Shown here: positions 26,080 through 38,503 of the stretch, in pieces
Numbering within the stretch: position 1 is the stretch's first letter
How the letters are laid out: every line of letters begins with the position of its first letter
Notes under the pieces: model-generated
Told to the model about the DNA's origin: nothing
Database searches by the model: none
The model's input: only the letters and a program-made list of their open reading frames with translations
Source of the DNA: Ifrita kowaldi
Lineage: Eukaryota > Chordata > Aves > Passeriformes > Cinclosomatidae
Assembly (NCBI GenBank): GCA_013398055.1
Contig: VZRS01005636.1
Span: 164,057-228,056 of the forward strand
Reading direction: 5' to 3'
DNA length: 64,000 nt
Translations under genes and position numbers: made by a program

Positions 26080-26101
26080 ATGAGAGAGAGAGAGAGAGAG
26101 A
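26080..26101. repeat. (GA)n microsatellite inside the LTR
   Basis: About ten GA units on the plus strand. The related LTR fragment at 15.5 kb has a longer, impure GA run at the same place, so the microsatellite belongs to the element. Confidence 0.9.
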
Positions 26102-26257
26102 AAGAAGTAGAAAATAGGTGGGGGGAACAGAAAGAATGACAGGGACAGAATAAGGAAAATATCACCACTCCGTGGATCCCAACGATGTCCCGTTGATCCT
26201 CTCCAGCTGCTCTTCTGGACGGTGAAGGTCCCCCCGGAAAGCCCAGGCTCCGATGGG

Positions 26258-26263
26258 TTTATA
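26258..26263 (-). promoter_or_regulatory. TATA box of the solo LTR
   Basis: TATAAA on the minus strand in the context CATATAAACC. It lies about 190 bases upstream of the AATAAA signal in the LTR reading direction. Predicted start of transcription is about 26230. Confidence 0.65.
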
Positions 26264-26949
26264 TGCTCAGGCCAGGTGGGCATGGCCGGGCATGTCCCCC
26301 TGCACGTCCCTGCAGTCTCACAGCAGACTCTGAGCCTGTTCCATCACCTGCAGTCCTGTGGGGCCGAGCTTCTCACCTGGAAAGTCCCGTGGATGTGCCC
26401 TGTGGGGTTGGGGGTTCCACAGCTGGGCCGGTTTGTGTAATCGGAGGATGGGTGTTTATTGCCTCTCACCAGAGGTTGCACCATGCATCCAAAACCTCCT
26501 CCTCCCCCCTCGGCTGGGGGAAGTCTGTGTAAACCTGGCTTCTGTGAGCTGTGCTCTCCCCCCACCCTCACCCAGGGATAGTTGCAGCTGGTGGCATCCT
26601 TTTTTGGATGCATACCTTTCCCTCAGTCTGAGATGATTGAACAATGCGTTCCCCTTTATCTAATCAGCAGTTTGACTTTCAGTTCAAAGTCCCAGTCTTC
26701 AGAGAGGCTCCTTCGGTTGTAGCTTCTTTATAATGAGCAAAACTTTATATCAATGTTTGAGGTATGAACTGTTTTCAGTCTCTGACAGGAGCCCAGCTTC
26801 ACACCTGTAAATTTTTTTTTCTCTGTTGTCAGCTCTTGTACATTTTCAAGACCAAAATCACATGCTGCTTTTAGGACTGTTCATTCTCTCTCCACCTTCT
26901 TGATTCAGCTTTGTTTCCTCTTCCTTAGCACTTCAACATGTCCCCCCCT

Positions 26950-27270
26950 AAATTAATTGGCCTTCACAGACACCTTCTCCAACATGAGAGTTCAGCCTGC
27001 CTTGTCTGGGGGACCTGCAGGCCACAGATCTGCGCTGATCAGACCCTTCCCTGTCTCCATTATCCCTCTCTGGACACTCTCCAATGTTCTTCTTGTAGTG
27101 AGGGACCCAAAACTGAACTCAGAATTGCAGGTGTGGCCTCACCAGTGCCCAGCACAGGAGAACAAGCACTGCCCAGGGCCTGCTGGCCACACTATTTCTG
27201 ATCCAGGCCAGGATGCCATTGGCAAGGCACAGACAGGACAATATGGCACGGGACAGGTTCAGGAGAGGAA
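26950..27270 (-). mobile_element. CR1 LINE fragment, end of the reverse-transcriptase ORF
   Basis: The reverse complement reads 'CAATGGCATCCTGGCCTGGA', then 'AGTGTGGCCAGCAGG', then 'GGGCACTGGTGAGGCCACAC', then 'TTTTGGGTCCCTCACTAC' and 'AAGAACATTGGAGAGTGTCC'. This is the CR1 order at the end of ORF2. The frame is broken and the 3'UTR is absent, so the copy is an internal relic. Confidence 0.88.
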
Positions 27271-28174
27271 ATGATCTCCACAGGCTCTCCTCGTGATGAA
27301 AGCAGAGCTGGTCTCTGAAATTTGCCTGCATTTAACGCAGTGTAAGCCAGGAAGTAAATGAGATGTACAAGCTCTCTGGAGAGTGCCAGCTCTGTTTGGG
27401 AAGCAGCTCTGGGAAGCAGCATCTGAGCATTTGAGGGCTGGGATGTGAAGCCTTCCATCAATGGCTTGTACCACTGGTTGCAAATTGGAGCTGTCACACC
27501 CTCTGGAAGCTGGTGAGCCAAGCTGCCAACAGCCTTTCAGCTCTCACTGTGCTGCTGAAAACACGCTGGAATCTGTGCTGCTGGAGGCCTGAAGCATCAT
27601 CTTTGGTGGCCCTGAGGCATCTGTACCACCTTAGAGCCAGCAGGGTCGGCTTGTGGATAAGACGTGAACATGGGTTAGTGCAGCCTGAAATTTCTTAGGT
27701 TGTGTCAAACATTATTCTTTATTATTTGGTACTCTTTTACAGATGGAGTTATGCCTGATCTATGCTCTTTTTGTCTTCTCCCATTTTTTTTTTTTCTTTT
27801 TTTTTTTTTTTTTACCTGAAAGATCTGAGATCTGTCCATAAATGTATGGACAGCAGAAAAGTCAGGTTGCAAAGTAAGGGAAAGGGAGACTGGATTAATG
27901 TTGCACAGTGATACCTCAGCACATATCACACTTCAAACTCCTCACCTTCAAGGGATGGCTCCAACAAGTAAACCAAGCCTACAAAAATGGTTATATCAAG
28001 AGATTTCAGATGCTGAGCAATGAGGAGTAAGACGATGTCCCATTTTTTGTGTGGCTGCAAACTGTAGTATATGTCCCTTCAGGTGAAGCTGCACAATCCA
28101 CCTCCACATGTGTTAAATACTTGTGCAAATGCTGGCAGGATGTTTAAGGGCATCATTAGTGGAAGTCAGTGTTC
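27271..28174. other. Intergenic, no gene seen
   Basis: No exon or named repeat apart from a poly-T run near 27.79 kb. Confidence 0.6.
27784..27813. repeat. Poly-T run
   Basis: Two T runs of about 12 and 17 bases separated by a C. No retrocopy is recognisable at either side. Confidence 0.9.
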
Positions 28175-28262
28175 AGTCCAGGCAGACTCCTCCAGCAGGG
28201 AGGCTGGACTAGTTGACCTCCAGTAGTTCCTTCCAACCTGACCCGTTCTGGGATCCTGGGAT
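28175..28262 (+). mobile_element. CR1 LINE 3' end
   Basis: 'AGGCTGGACTAGTTGACCTC' followed by 'TTCCTTCCAACCTGACCCG' and 'TTCTGGGATCCTGGGATT' is the plus-strand CR1 3' terminus, including the degenerate terminal octamer repeat. Only about 90 bases remain. Confidence 0.9.
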
Positions 28263-30959
28263 TTTCAAAAGCCTGAGGATGCAGGAAGCATACACATAAA
28301 ATGCTGTGCAATGTCCTTTGCCTTCAGTGAGCCAGCAAGTGAAACTTCCTGTACACAGACCAGAATAATCTGTGGCTTTTGAGGAGCAACATCCTGCAGA
28401 TCAAGAAAAATCCCAATGCCACATAGACCAACCTGCTGCCTGGAAGGAAACCCTTCCTGGACAACTACCTCTGAAACACGAATTTTGCAATTTCTGCATG
28501 ATCATCATCATGTTTTTAACAAGTCCTCTGGAAAACTCATCAGAATAAAGGTTATTTGTCATTATAAAGGTGTATAACCAGATTAGCAAACTTAGTTATT
28601 GGTATCCCGTTCTTTGGACCACCCCACCTTAGCTCTAAATTACATGTGATTGCTACTCTAACGTGAAACAAGACCTGCACGTGTGCTCTGGCAAGCAGAT
28701 CTGTAAAATTCATATATTTCTGCTGATATGAAGAGTCATAATACTTTTTTCTTCCTGAAGTATGTATTTATTCTTATTTCTGCCCCTTGTGAGTACTGCA
28801 AAGCCACATCCATTAAGGAACAATGAGTTCTGCTCTGCATCATGTTTCCATATGTTCTACTGTTCTGCATCATGAGTTAATGGACTTCTGCTCTGCATCA
28901 CGTATCAATATGTTCCAAATCCAAGGCCATAATCCTGTCTCTCCAGACAGCCTCTGCAAGACAAGGAATGAAAAAGATTAACCAGAAACAGAATCTGAAG
29001 AATGTGTGCTTGCATAAATGCAATACAGGACACAGTTTGGCTGGTGGGAAGTTATCGTGACAAGAAGAAGTCGAGGAGAATGCAGCTTGAATTTCCAGAA
29101 GATCAGAAGCCTGCAGAGCTGGAAGATGGACAAATACATCTTGTGGACTCCACAAAATGCCATAAAAGCTGCTGTTACATAGGCATGAAACTATATCATG
29201 CCATATTTTCTGTGCTGTTGTTCAGGGTATGAGCTCAGAAATGTAGAAGGCCTGTCACTGAGTATTTTGTATTTACTTTTTTTTCCTTCTGGTAAAAAAA
29301 ACCCCAGAGAATGGAGGAAGAAAAATTCTGATTGTGCATCTAAATTTTTTAATTGCTCTTTCAATGTAAGGGAATAAATTCACACAATCACAGTTGCAGG
29401 TTTTGGAGCAGAGATTTTTTTTCTGCATGGCTGAACTTTTAGGACAGCAGCACATCTGAAAACTCACTGCATGTGGATACCAGCAATGGGCAGAGCTGGA
29501 AAACTGCATTTGAATGGGTCATGTATAGCCTTACTCCTGGCACAACATCAGTCCCATGAGAAAGTCAGAAAAATAAACCAGAATGTTAATAAAAGATGCT
29601 AAAATAGTAGCAGACAGGACAAGCACTATCCCAAATGCTGTGTTGACCCTGAGGCCAGCTCCTCCATTAGGGACTCTTCAGCTTCATGTCAGTGAGGGCA
29701 GGGGAGGAGTGGAAGAAATATATATTTATTTGTATTATTTACATCACTTGCTTTATATTGAAAACAGTAGGAAACCAGAATAGCAGCTTCTGGCAACTGC
29801 AGGCAGACTATAAATGGCAATAAACATTGAGTTAGGGGCTTAGTCAGGGGATTTTATGGCAGATGCTCAGAGCAGGAGACACTTCAAATTCTTCACAGTC
29901 CTGGAGACGTGGAGTTCCCAGCTCCCACCCCGAGAGTAAAGATTTGCTGGTTTTTACAAGCTAATCAAACCATGGTAGTTTTTTATAAAGATAGCACAGC
30001 AATAGGGTAAATTATGTGGAGGTTTTCTTCTGCAAGTAACCACAAATTGCTACACACGAGTAACCACAAATTGTAAGTGCCATTTGCAAGTACTTACAGT
30101 ACCAGGAGTTCCTTAGACTAAAGAGCACTGAAATATTGAGTCAGACACGCTCAAAAATCATCTTTTGCAAAAAAGGAAAAGTAGTTCTTGGACTCAACCT
30201 ACAGACACTTAATGTTTTATTATACTTTAATCAAAGCCCAATTAGTCATAAGATAAATTTAAACAGACTTCAGCAATAAAATGTCTGTCTCGGGCTTGTC
30301 TTACGCAACTGAAGAGCAAAAGAAGAAGGCTTTTTTTAATGGAAAACAGTTTTGTTTGAGTTAAAGAACATTTATAAAATCAGCTGCCAAATCACAGTCT
30401 TTGCAAAGGAAAAATATTTTAATTGGCTTTCAGATTTTTCCTGATGAGGCAAATTTGTTATCTTTTCCATCTGTGCACCTAAAAGCATCCTCTGACTGGA
30501 AGGAGTTCTTCAGGTACTATGTGAGTGCTGTCATTATTATTCTTAGCATAATATCTGGACTATTGTGGTAGCTCTATAAAATGTTTTCCTGATGGCACAC
30601 AAATCTTGTCAGCAAATGCACTCCGGTCTGCTCTCAGCTGGTGCGTAGTAAAGATAAATAACTAAAGAATTCTACATGTGACTTCACGCAATATCCTTGG
30701 TAAACTATTTATTATGTCTGGGGCTATACAATGCCCTGTCTCCCACTCTCCACTTTGCACAATTTAGTGATTAATGGTTAAAAAAGGCAAAACCCCTGCC
30801 AGTTTGAACAAAAAGTCCTGGGGACTTGATACAGCTGGGCACGGCTCCAAATTGGAGGAGGCGCCAGTAAACCAGTGCAGAACGTTACTGATCTGCTCCA
30901 GCCATGAGAGATCAGGATTTCAGCTTGGACAAACTACACAGAGTCAAACACAGTCAGCA
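28263..30959. other. Intergenic, no gene seen
   Basis: AT-rich, without a supportable exon. Contains the 58-base-period duplication at 28.83 kb and a short duplicated 'AGTAACCACAAATTG' pair near 30.03-30.08 kb. Confidence 0.6.
28828..28915. repeat. Imperfect tandem duplication, period about 58 bases
   Basis: A 30-base segment starting TTCTGCTCTGCATCA at 28828 and 28886 recurs with three mismatches. A third partial copy, 'TGTTCTGCATCATGAG', lies between them. This suggests two rounds of local duplication. Confidence 0.75.
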
Positions 30960-30974
30960 GCCAGCTCAGGAGTC

Positions 30975-31422
30975 CTCAGGATGCCCCTGGATGTTGAGGA
31001 TCCAGGTCTGGTCCAGTGTCACAGCTTGCTCCAAGGAAGCCCTGTGATGGTAGAGGGGATATTGTACTCACAGGGACCGTGTGCTCTGTGTGTCCCTTCT
31101 GTCCCTGGGTGTCCCTGGCTGCAGGGAGGGCTCCGAGCAGGGCCCAGGCTCTGCCCCGGGGGCCCAGCAGTGGCACCAGAGCAACGGGCAGGGACTGAGC
31201 CCAGGAGTTCCCCCAGCACAGGAGGCAGAACTTCTGCCCTGGGCAGGGCCCGAGCCTGAACACAGACCAGAGAGGCTGTGGAGTCTCCTCCCTGGGGATA
31301 TTCCAGAACATCTGGATACAATCCTGTGCCCTGTGCTCTGGGATGGCCCTGCTGGAGCAGGGAGGTGGCATCACATGCCCCTCTGTGGTCCCTTCCAGCC
31401 TGACCCACCCTGGATTCTGTAG
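30975..31422 (+). mobile_element. CR1 LINE, 3' part
   Basis: The GC-rich island contains CR1 3' segments on the plus strand: 'GAGGCTGTGGAGTCTCCTCC', 'GGGATATTCCAGAACATCTGG', 'TGCTCTGGGATGGCCCTGCT' and the terminus 'GGTCCCTTCCAGCCTGACCC' with 'GGATTCTGTA'. The part before 31.1 kb is less clear. The many overlapping frames of 60 to 161 codons here are explained by the repeat and its GC content. Confidence 0.85.
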
Positions 31423-31430
31423 GCATCATT

Positions 31431-31488
31431 TTCTAGGGGCCAATTCAGCAAAAAGGCCCAATTCTAGGCCCAATTCAGCAAAAAGTCT
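31431..31488. repeat. Imperfect tandem duplication just 3' of a CR1 copy
   Basis: 'TTCTAGGGGCCAATTCAGCA' plus 'AAAAGG' is followed by 'TTCTAGGCCCAATTCAGCAA' plus 'AAAG'. The two copies start 31 bases apart. The duplication begins about 10 bases after the CR1 terminus. Confidence 0.75.
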
Positions 31489-34400
31489 CTTGCACATGGT
31501 TAATATGAGTTTGCTGAAAGTTTCTCTGTGCAACCCAAGGCAAAGCTACTCAGTTGGGACCCTCTCTTCAGCAGGAGACATGTAATAAACTGCAGGCAAC
31601 GTCTAACACACTACACCTGCAGAATTTTCTTCAACCAGTGTGAGATGAACACTTAGTTTGCAAAAACAAATCCTCTTCTCTTGCACATGTAAGTGAAATA
31701 TGGAACTTCTCTGCAGTCTTTCATGCCCTGCAAATGAGAGGTGGGCCAAAATTCTTGCAGAACAGAATCGTAGTTCAGAGGTATTGAGACTGGCCAGAAC
31801 ATCTTATGACTGGCACTTCCTAAATCAGGTGCTTAATTTTGCAACTTGATGTCTTAGGATTTTTATAAATAACAGGAAATGCTTTAGGGAGCTTGTTTAG
31901 TTGATTTGGACTTTTTGCCATTTTCATAAGAAATATGGAATATAAACTCCTTTCTTGTATCCCTGCAGAAATTCCTGCCTGTTCAAGCTGCTGCTAAATT
32001 CTAGACCCACCTAGGTATATCCTGGTTTCAAATTTGTTTCTCTCACCAATCCTGAAACTAAGCCTGGCCAAGAAAACCCAACACAACTTTGTCTTTTGTC
32101 AGAAGTGTTCCACTCCACCTCATCACAGTGCAGAGCTATCACAGCACTCAGAGAAAGCAGTGCAATGTACAGGCAGAAACAGGGAGAAAAGCAGTGTTGG
32201 AACGGTGAGAAGAGCAGGCAGCTCTCCAGAGACAGGAAAAGGAAAAACTAAAGAAACACAAATGCAAGTACAGTTTTTCCCAGAAGACAGAGCTCAAAAC
32301 CAGAATAAGTAAAGGCACTTTATGTAGGAAAGCCCTATTCTGTGCAAATTCTGTTGTGATTTTATGATCTGCTGCTCAGGGGTTGTCAATCCCTTGTTTT
32401 GGTAGGACGACAAAAACAAAGGACAAGGGATGAAGTAGAAAGGGAAGAGCAGGGGTGAAAAATTAGAAGAAAGGCCACTCCAAGGAACTGGGTGTGCATG
32501 TGGGACTGCAGAAATCAGGAAGCAAAGCAGCACAGGAGGCACAAATCAGAGCCACTGGTGCTGAGGCCCCTATCAGTGATGTATTAATGAGCTAAAAGGG
32601 CTGTGAGTTGGCTGAGCTTTCTTAACTGAGGAACTCACTGCCCAAGTAACCTGGTTGAGAGTGGAATCTCTTGCTGGCACCTCTGGCAGAAGAAGTAGGT
32701 TCAAAGCCCATGAGGGAGGGTGTGACAACCCTGTGCCCTGGTTATCAGGTGCCTGGATGAAAGGGAGGTGGCACCAGCACTGCCAAGAAGTCTATCTCCA
32801 AAAGCCCTACAAGCTGACTCCTGCTTTCATTAGTTATTGTTAGAGGTGATCCAGGTAGGAACATGTTGCTACAGTTCTGCTGAAATTTCCACAGAACACC
32901 TTCTGGGGCTTGTTCAGGTTGGAAACAAATCACGTTCAACACAACTCAAGCCATGTTGGCTTCTGAGTTTTCACTTTTTTACTGAACTATACACTCCAGT
33001 ACAATCCCTCTACCATGGAATGAAACTCTCAGAAGAAGGCCAGCTCTCCTCTTTGTACAGCCATGCAGGAGGCAAGTTCACACTGCACCTGAAACAAACA
33101 GCATCAGTGTTCCCTCCTTGCTTCAGGAGACTGTAATTTGCCTCCTGCACGTCTGTCTGCACACAACACGTGTGCTTTGGCCCTGATCAAGGTCTGGAGA
33201 GAACCTTTTCCCTCCGCAAAAACCCAGATCAGCTCTACTTAGAAATATGTGGATGAAGCACTCGAAAGGCTGAATAAACAAAAACATTCTTCTTGCAGAT
33301 TTGAGGCAGGACAACTTGGCAATATATTTTCAGAGGAATTTAAATATTCAGCTACTCCTGGAATTCTTACAGCACTACCAATTAAATCCCCAAGTCAATA
33401 AATAGCAAATCGTGTCTATTAATTAAAGACTACAGGTCACTCTGTTGGTATCCTCGCTCTAAAGAACTGTACAAAAACGTTTTGCTTTGGGTATTTTTTT
33501 TGAAGCTTGTTTTCCAAAGTAAGCAATCAACTGTTAACAAATCCAAACAGCATTTTAAAACAAAATTGAAGAAAAGCAAAGAAACTCTTTTATTAAAAAA
33601 TAAAAGAATGCCCAGGTATGTAGAGGAACATCCCTACTTTAAATAAATTCAGTAATTAAAACAGAATCATAGAAAGGGGTTCTGGGCTCCCAGAGCACAC
33701 AGCCAGGGCATGTCCAGCCTCTCATCCACTTGCAGGTATTTTTAAGTTATCCATTTTAAAACACAGTGAACCCTCAATTTATTTTAAATTAACATTGTTA
33801 CTTTAGCTTCTCTTAAATTCTTGGGGGTTTTCTCCTGAGTTTAATGAGCTTAGCAGTGCTTTTACAGAGTAAGTGTTTAACATGTGCTGACCATACAACC
33901 AGCAGGATAAGTTCCACTGGAGAAAATTATTTCAAGCTCCATAAATCAGACGAGAATTTATAATGTTCTCCTCTAATTGCTGGGAATAGTTTGAACGCAA
34001 GAGGAGAACAAAAATATATTCAAATAAAAAGCATGTTTTAATATATTGCAAACAAAAAAATCTACTGTATTATTGTAGTGACATCAATTCTCTCTCTACT
34101 GAGTGTCAGGGGAGTCCTAAATTCAGATGTCACATGTGGTAATTACTGCAAGTTCACTGAGCCAACTGGGTAAAAAGGAATAGGAAAATAAGGAAGAGCC
34201 TCTTACAGCACACTTGCACAACCCCAATGTCCAGATCAGAAATAAAATTATCAGACTTCTTACAGCCTGTCAGAAATTCTTTCCTATAAGAATGCATGTA
34301 AAAGCCCTATAAAGGTGAAGTCTCTGAGATTTCAAGAGATTCATGAAGAATGTTTCCTATAAGGCCAAGATAAACTACAAAATAAATGCATGCATGAGAA

Positions 34401-35734
34401 TGAAAAATCTGCTGAAGCAGCACAGCATCGCTGGAATAGGTACAACCCCCCATCTTAAAGCAATAATTGCATCTGGAAGCTTAAGTTAAACCTTAAACCC
34501 CAGATAAGCCTGATTGTAATATGAACAAAATAAATTTTCAGGCCAGGAGTGTGGTGGAGAAATAAATCTCTATAGCTTACAGGTGTTAAAAATCAAAATT
34601 ACATTCAGCATCCAAGGCTTTTGTTTGGAAATCCATCATGGGCCAAAGCTCTGCATTTTTAATGGATTCATTTATTACTCATTTTGCAATCACTTGCTGC
34701 ACGCCACATGCAGCGTTCTGTGAAATCAGCTAACTAATTATAACGTGCTGAACTGGACATAGCCAGACCCAGCACAAATCCTGCTCTGTTCATTTTAAAC
34801 TAAACTTTGGAAAACAGAAACCTGCCTTTCTGAGAGACGTCGGAGCACTTCCAAGCACAAATCTAGAGCTTCCAGACTTGAGGATGCAAAGCCTGCCTGT
34901 TTTTTGAGATGTCTTAATTATGTCATCAGTGTCTCAGAGGTCACACTGCACAAACATTGTGTGTGGAGCATGGCCAGCAGGTTGTGTTCGTAAGGAAGTG
35001 GAATATGAGGTCAAAGTGGGTGCTGGACATCAGGATCCATGGCATAAATGTGCGTAGGGTTTGCACAGTGCTTGCGTTCTCCTGGCTCCTGTCTGCGTCC
35101 CATCGGTGCAGAAAAGTCTGCTCATAAATAACATCATGTGTGGCTCAAAAAGGCCAGTGAATCTTCCTGAAACTCCTCTGTCTGCTGCTAGGACAGGATG
35201 CACCAGAACCACACTGGTTGCTCAGGCATCTGGATGATGAAAAGAAATTTTCCAGAAATAGGAGGAGGATGCTGGAAGCACAAGACCCAGTGTCAGCCGG
35301 CAAAGGTGACAGCGAGCGATGTGGAATGCAGCATCATGAAGCAGCTGCACCCAAATCTCTGTATCAGACAGAGCTGAAGGGAGCAAGAAGATCAAGAGTT
35401 GTGACTTGGCAACTGCACTTCATAACATTGTGCTCTCCACTGTCTGCCCATTTGCCAAAAATCCATCTAAGAAAAAAACCCAGCCTGGCTCTTTTCCCTT
35501 GGTGACGATCGGTCCTCTGATGGAGGGTGGGGAGGGAGGTGGCTGGGGGAACATGAGAGCCATTTAAGGAGTGAATTTTGTGAAGGATACACATGGGAAA
35601 AAGCAAATGGAAACTGCTGAGAGTGTGGGGACACACTGGTCCCTACTGGTCCTGTCTCTAAGGCAGCAGAAGCAGTGCCCAGTGCATCATTTCCATAAAT
35701 TCGTGCTACTTCAAGCATCAACAACATCTACTGG
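31489..35734. other. Intergenic, no gene seen
   Basis: No coding exon or named repeat. The stretch from about 34.67 to 34.79 kb is rich in homeodomain-type sites and is discussed in the findings. Confidence 0.6.
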
Positions 35735-35828
35735 AAGGCATCATTGCCCATGGCAGGGGAGTCAGAACCAGATTATATTTAAGGTCTTTTCCAACCCAAA
35801 CCATCCTGTGACTTCATCATTCTATGGT
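35735..35828 (+). mobile_element. CR1 LINE 3' end
   Basis: 'ATTGCCCATGGCAGGGGAGT', then 'AAGGTCTTTTCCAACCCAAA', then 'CCATCCTGTGACTTCATCAT' and 'TCTATGG' is a plus-strand CR1 terminus. It is truncated to about 95 bases. Confidence 0.9.
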
Positions 35829-38046
35829 AACTTCAACTACTAGAAGATATAATTGCAGTGACTAGGCTTGTAAAAAGTGGGATTGTCTTTTAGGAGACAG
35901 GGATAATTCTCCAGGTGAATTCATCATTTTTACCTGTCGCATTTTCTCTGTTCAAATGTTCTGCCAAACAAAGCATCAGGATGTCTGGTGGTACAGTTTG
36001 AGGATGTGTAGGTCACTGTGCCAGCTTAAAGGCCAAAACTATGAAAGGGATAATCTCTCTATGTTGTGCAGAAAAACAGGACAGTTCATTTAGGGAAATG
36101 CCTGTTGAAGCTGGAATTCTGTGCCTTGCAATGCAGCAATTTTTGCTTCAGAAACAACCAACTAGACATATGATCATGCAATTCTACATTTCTTTTTCTT
36201 CTTTTTATTTGATTTTTTTTTTTATATGGAAGCCTGTCAGCACAGCTTTTCAGTCACAACTAATGAGCACAACCACAGTGGGCTGTAAATAAAGAATCAC
36301 ATTTGAGACATAAAAGGAAAAAACTTGTTCTTGTGACTTCAAAACATCAGTTTCCTTTTTTCTTCTAAACATTAACAAGTTCTTACGTATTAATCAATAT
36401 GTGTGATGTTTGGGGCTTTTGGTTTGTCTGGCTACTAATATTGTCATTGATCAGGAAACACTACTGTAAAAGATACCCAAGATAATTTCTTCCTTTAAAT
36501 TTCAGGAAAAATCTCACAAGCACTTACTCTTCTTCAGACAGGGAATCACCATGAATTCTAAAAATCCATAGAAGGGACTAATTTAAAGAATAATTCTAGG
36601 AGTATGGGTTTACTGATACTAAGATGCAAGTGAAAACAGTCATTTCCAGGGCATAGCAAGAATTAAAATAGGCCTTCCCCTAGCAAGTAACAGCTGTAAG
36701 TTGTTTTAAGCCTTGAAGGGACAATTGAAATTCATCCATTAATGTCTAAAGAAAAATGTTACCATTTTTTTCAAATGTTCCAGCTCAGTTAACATGTGTT
36801 ACTTATCTGTTTCCCTTCCACAGACCTCATTATGTGAATGCTGAAATCCATGTCCCAACAATGGCAACCAGAAACCACAACAACTGTCCCGTCACAAGAT
36901 CCTTTTTCACAATTTCATGCTGTTTTACCTGGTTGTTTGAAAGGGCTTGGAAAGTGCCAGCTCTGTTGTAAGTGCAATGCTCAGATAAAACCAGAGACGA
37001 TGTTAAAACAACTGAAAAACTGTTGAGTTTTCTCCCATTCTCCATTAACAGCTGCTCAGGAAAAAGCTCAGCTCCCTTTCCTGAAGACTGCAGGAATAGA
37101 ATTCCCAATATCTGACACTGTGAAGCAGTAAAAGTTGTTTCACACTCACGTATCCCAATGGATATGTAGGAAAACCATATTTAGTAGAAATTAACTTTTT
37201 TAATCTATTTAAATAAAGAAATATTCTGCATCATCAGAGCTGTCAGAACTTCCAGGGGTGTGGGATAAGCCAGGTGCTGTGGATACAGGACTGGAGAAAG
37301 TGAGCAAAGCAATGGGGTAAGTCCCCATAGTATGAAGGAATTCTCTCTCTATACACTTCAGTGTGGCTAAAGCTGCCCTTGTTTGATTAAAAACAATCAG
37401 GTTGAGCAATCCTTTGGCTCCACAGCTTTTGGAACACAGGGTGCATGAGGGGCAGGAGGATTCTGAGTTCTCACTGGTCAGATCCAGGACCGCTGTTTGC
37501 TGTTACAAGAGCACCTTCTACTGCCTGTGCTCTGGCATTCTGTTAGGAATGCTGAAGCTTAACAGAGCTTCCTCTGAACTCATCAGTGCCCTCCTAAAAA
37601 AATTTCAAGGATGGTCTCATGTATAGCCTGGCAAAGGAAATTATGCAGATTTCAGACTACTTGTGTTTTTAAAACGATTCTTTGAGCTTCAATGCAAAAT
37701 CTCATATATTTCCGTGCTTATACTCTCTGACCCATGCAGATGCTTTTCCCCTGCACTTATGTCAAATTTCTCGGTTTTATTTCAGTTCAGGCATAACTGT
37801 TGGGACTATTTCCAGTTTTGCTGAGTGGAGGGTCACATAGCTCACAAACCACCCATTAATAAAGCAGCAATTTTAATTACAGTACGTTTCCAGCGTTGAG
37901 GCATTTGAATTCCATGTTCTCAAGGAACAACAGTGTCCTGCCAAATTATACACTACAGGAACTGTAAACATTGTTTAGCAAAAGGCTACTACAACCATCA
38001 GATACAGTTAGTCACTACAGATTTATCTGCCACGGAATACTGGAAC

Positions 38047-38088
38047 TTTTCCTTCCTTTTTTTTTTCCTTCTCCTTTTTTTTTTTCCT
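38047..38088. repeat. Pyrimidine-rich, T-dominated tract
   Basis: Runs of T separated by CC and C over about 42 bases. Confidence 0.8.
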
Positions 38089-38458
38089 TGGTCCTGTATT
38101 CTTGATAAATCTGCCCAAATTAATATTGAGTGTCCTCACCTAAATATCTCTTTCAGGGGCAAAATATCCATTCATGAGCTGCATCTGAACTATTACCCTA
38201 ATCAATTCAGTTGCAATGTGACACCAGAAAGAAAGTCTGACCTTAACAAGTCTTATGGACACCAAAAAGGGATGACTCAGCAACTGAATGGAGAGAAACA
38301 GAAATCATCCATTAAATCATTGAGTGGTGACAATCTTTTTTGTCTTAGTAACCTAGTTCTCCACTAATGGAACGAATGGAACCATTGCCACCAAAAAAAC
38401 CAGTGTACTGTGGGTTCAGACCTCCCTCTCTGCCAGTTTATTTGTAGATAGCCTACTC

Positions 38459-38503
38459 TTTTTTTTTTTTTTTTNNNTTTTTTTTTTTTTTTTTTTTTTT
38501 TTT
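38459..38503. repeat. Poly-T homopolymer with a 3-base gap
   Basis: T runs lie on both sides of NNN at 38475-38477. The length in the genome is uncertain. Confidence 0.9.

Larger units (their letters stand above)
25969..26787 (-). mobile_element. Solo LTR of an endogenous retrovirus with intact 5-bp target duplication
   Basis: An 819-base element bounded by TG (25969) and CA (26787), flanked on both sides by the perfect 5-base duplication GGAGC (25964-25968 and 26788-26792). The LTR reads on the minus strand. U3 runs from 26787 to about 26231, with a TATAAA box at 26258-26263. R contains a TC microsatellite and an AATAAA polyadenylation signal at 26063-26068. U5 is about 75 bases. This is the normal LTR arrangement, so boundaries and orientation support each other. 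There is no internal gag-pol DNA and no second LTR, as expected after LTR-LTR recombination. A 5-bp duplication occurs with several avian ERV classes, so I do not assign a class. Open frames inside it are not viral genes. Confidence 0.9.

Noticed and set aside
15450..26787. Two same-orientation LTRs about 10 kb apart as the ends of one provirus
   Set aside because: The 26-kb LTR has its own identical 5-bp target duplication on both sides, the 15-kb copy is truncated and more diverged, and the DNA between them holds CR1 copies but no gag, pol or env similarity.
13741..28915. Short direct repeats as a CRISPR-like array
   Set aside because: Each case is a local tandem duplication of two or three units without spaced identical repeats or any associated genes, and the DNA is vertebrate.
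30774..31429. Overlapping frames of 113 to 161 codons on both strands
   Set aside because: They coincide with a GC-rich CR1 3' part and are repeat by-products.
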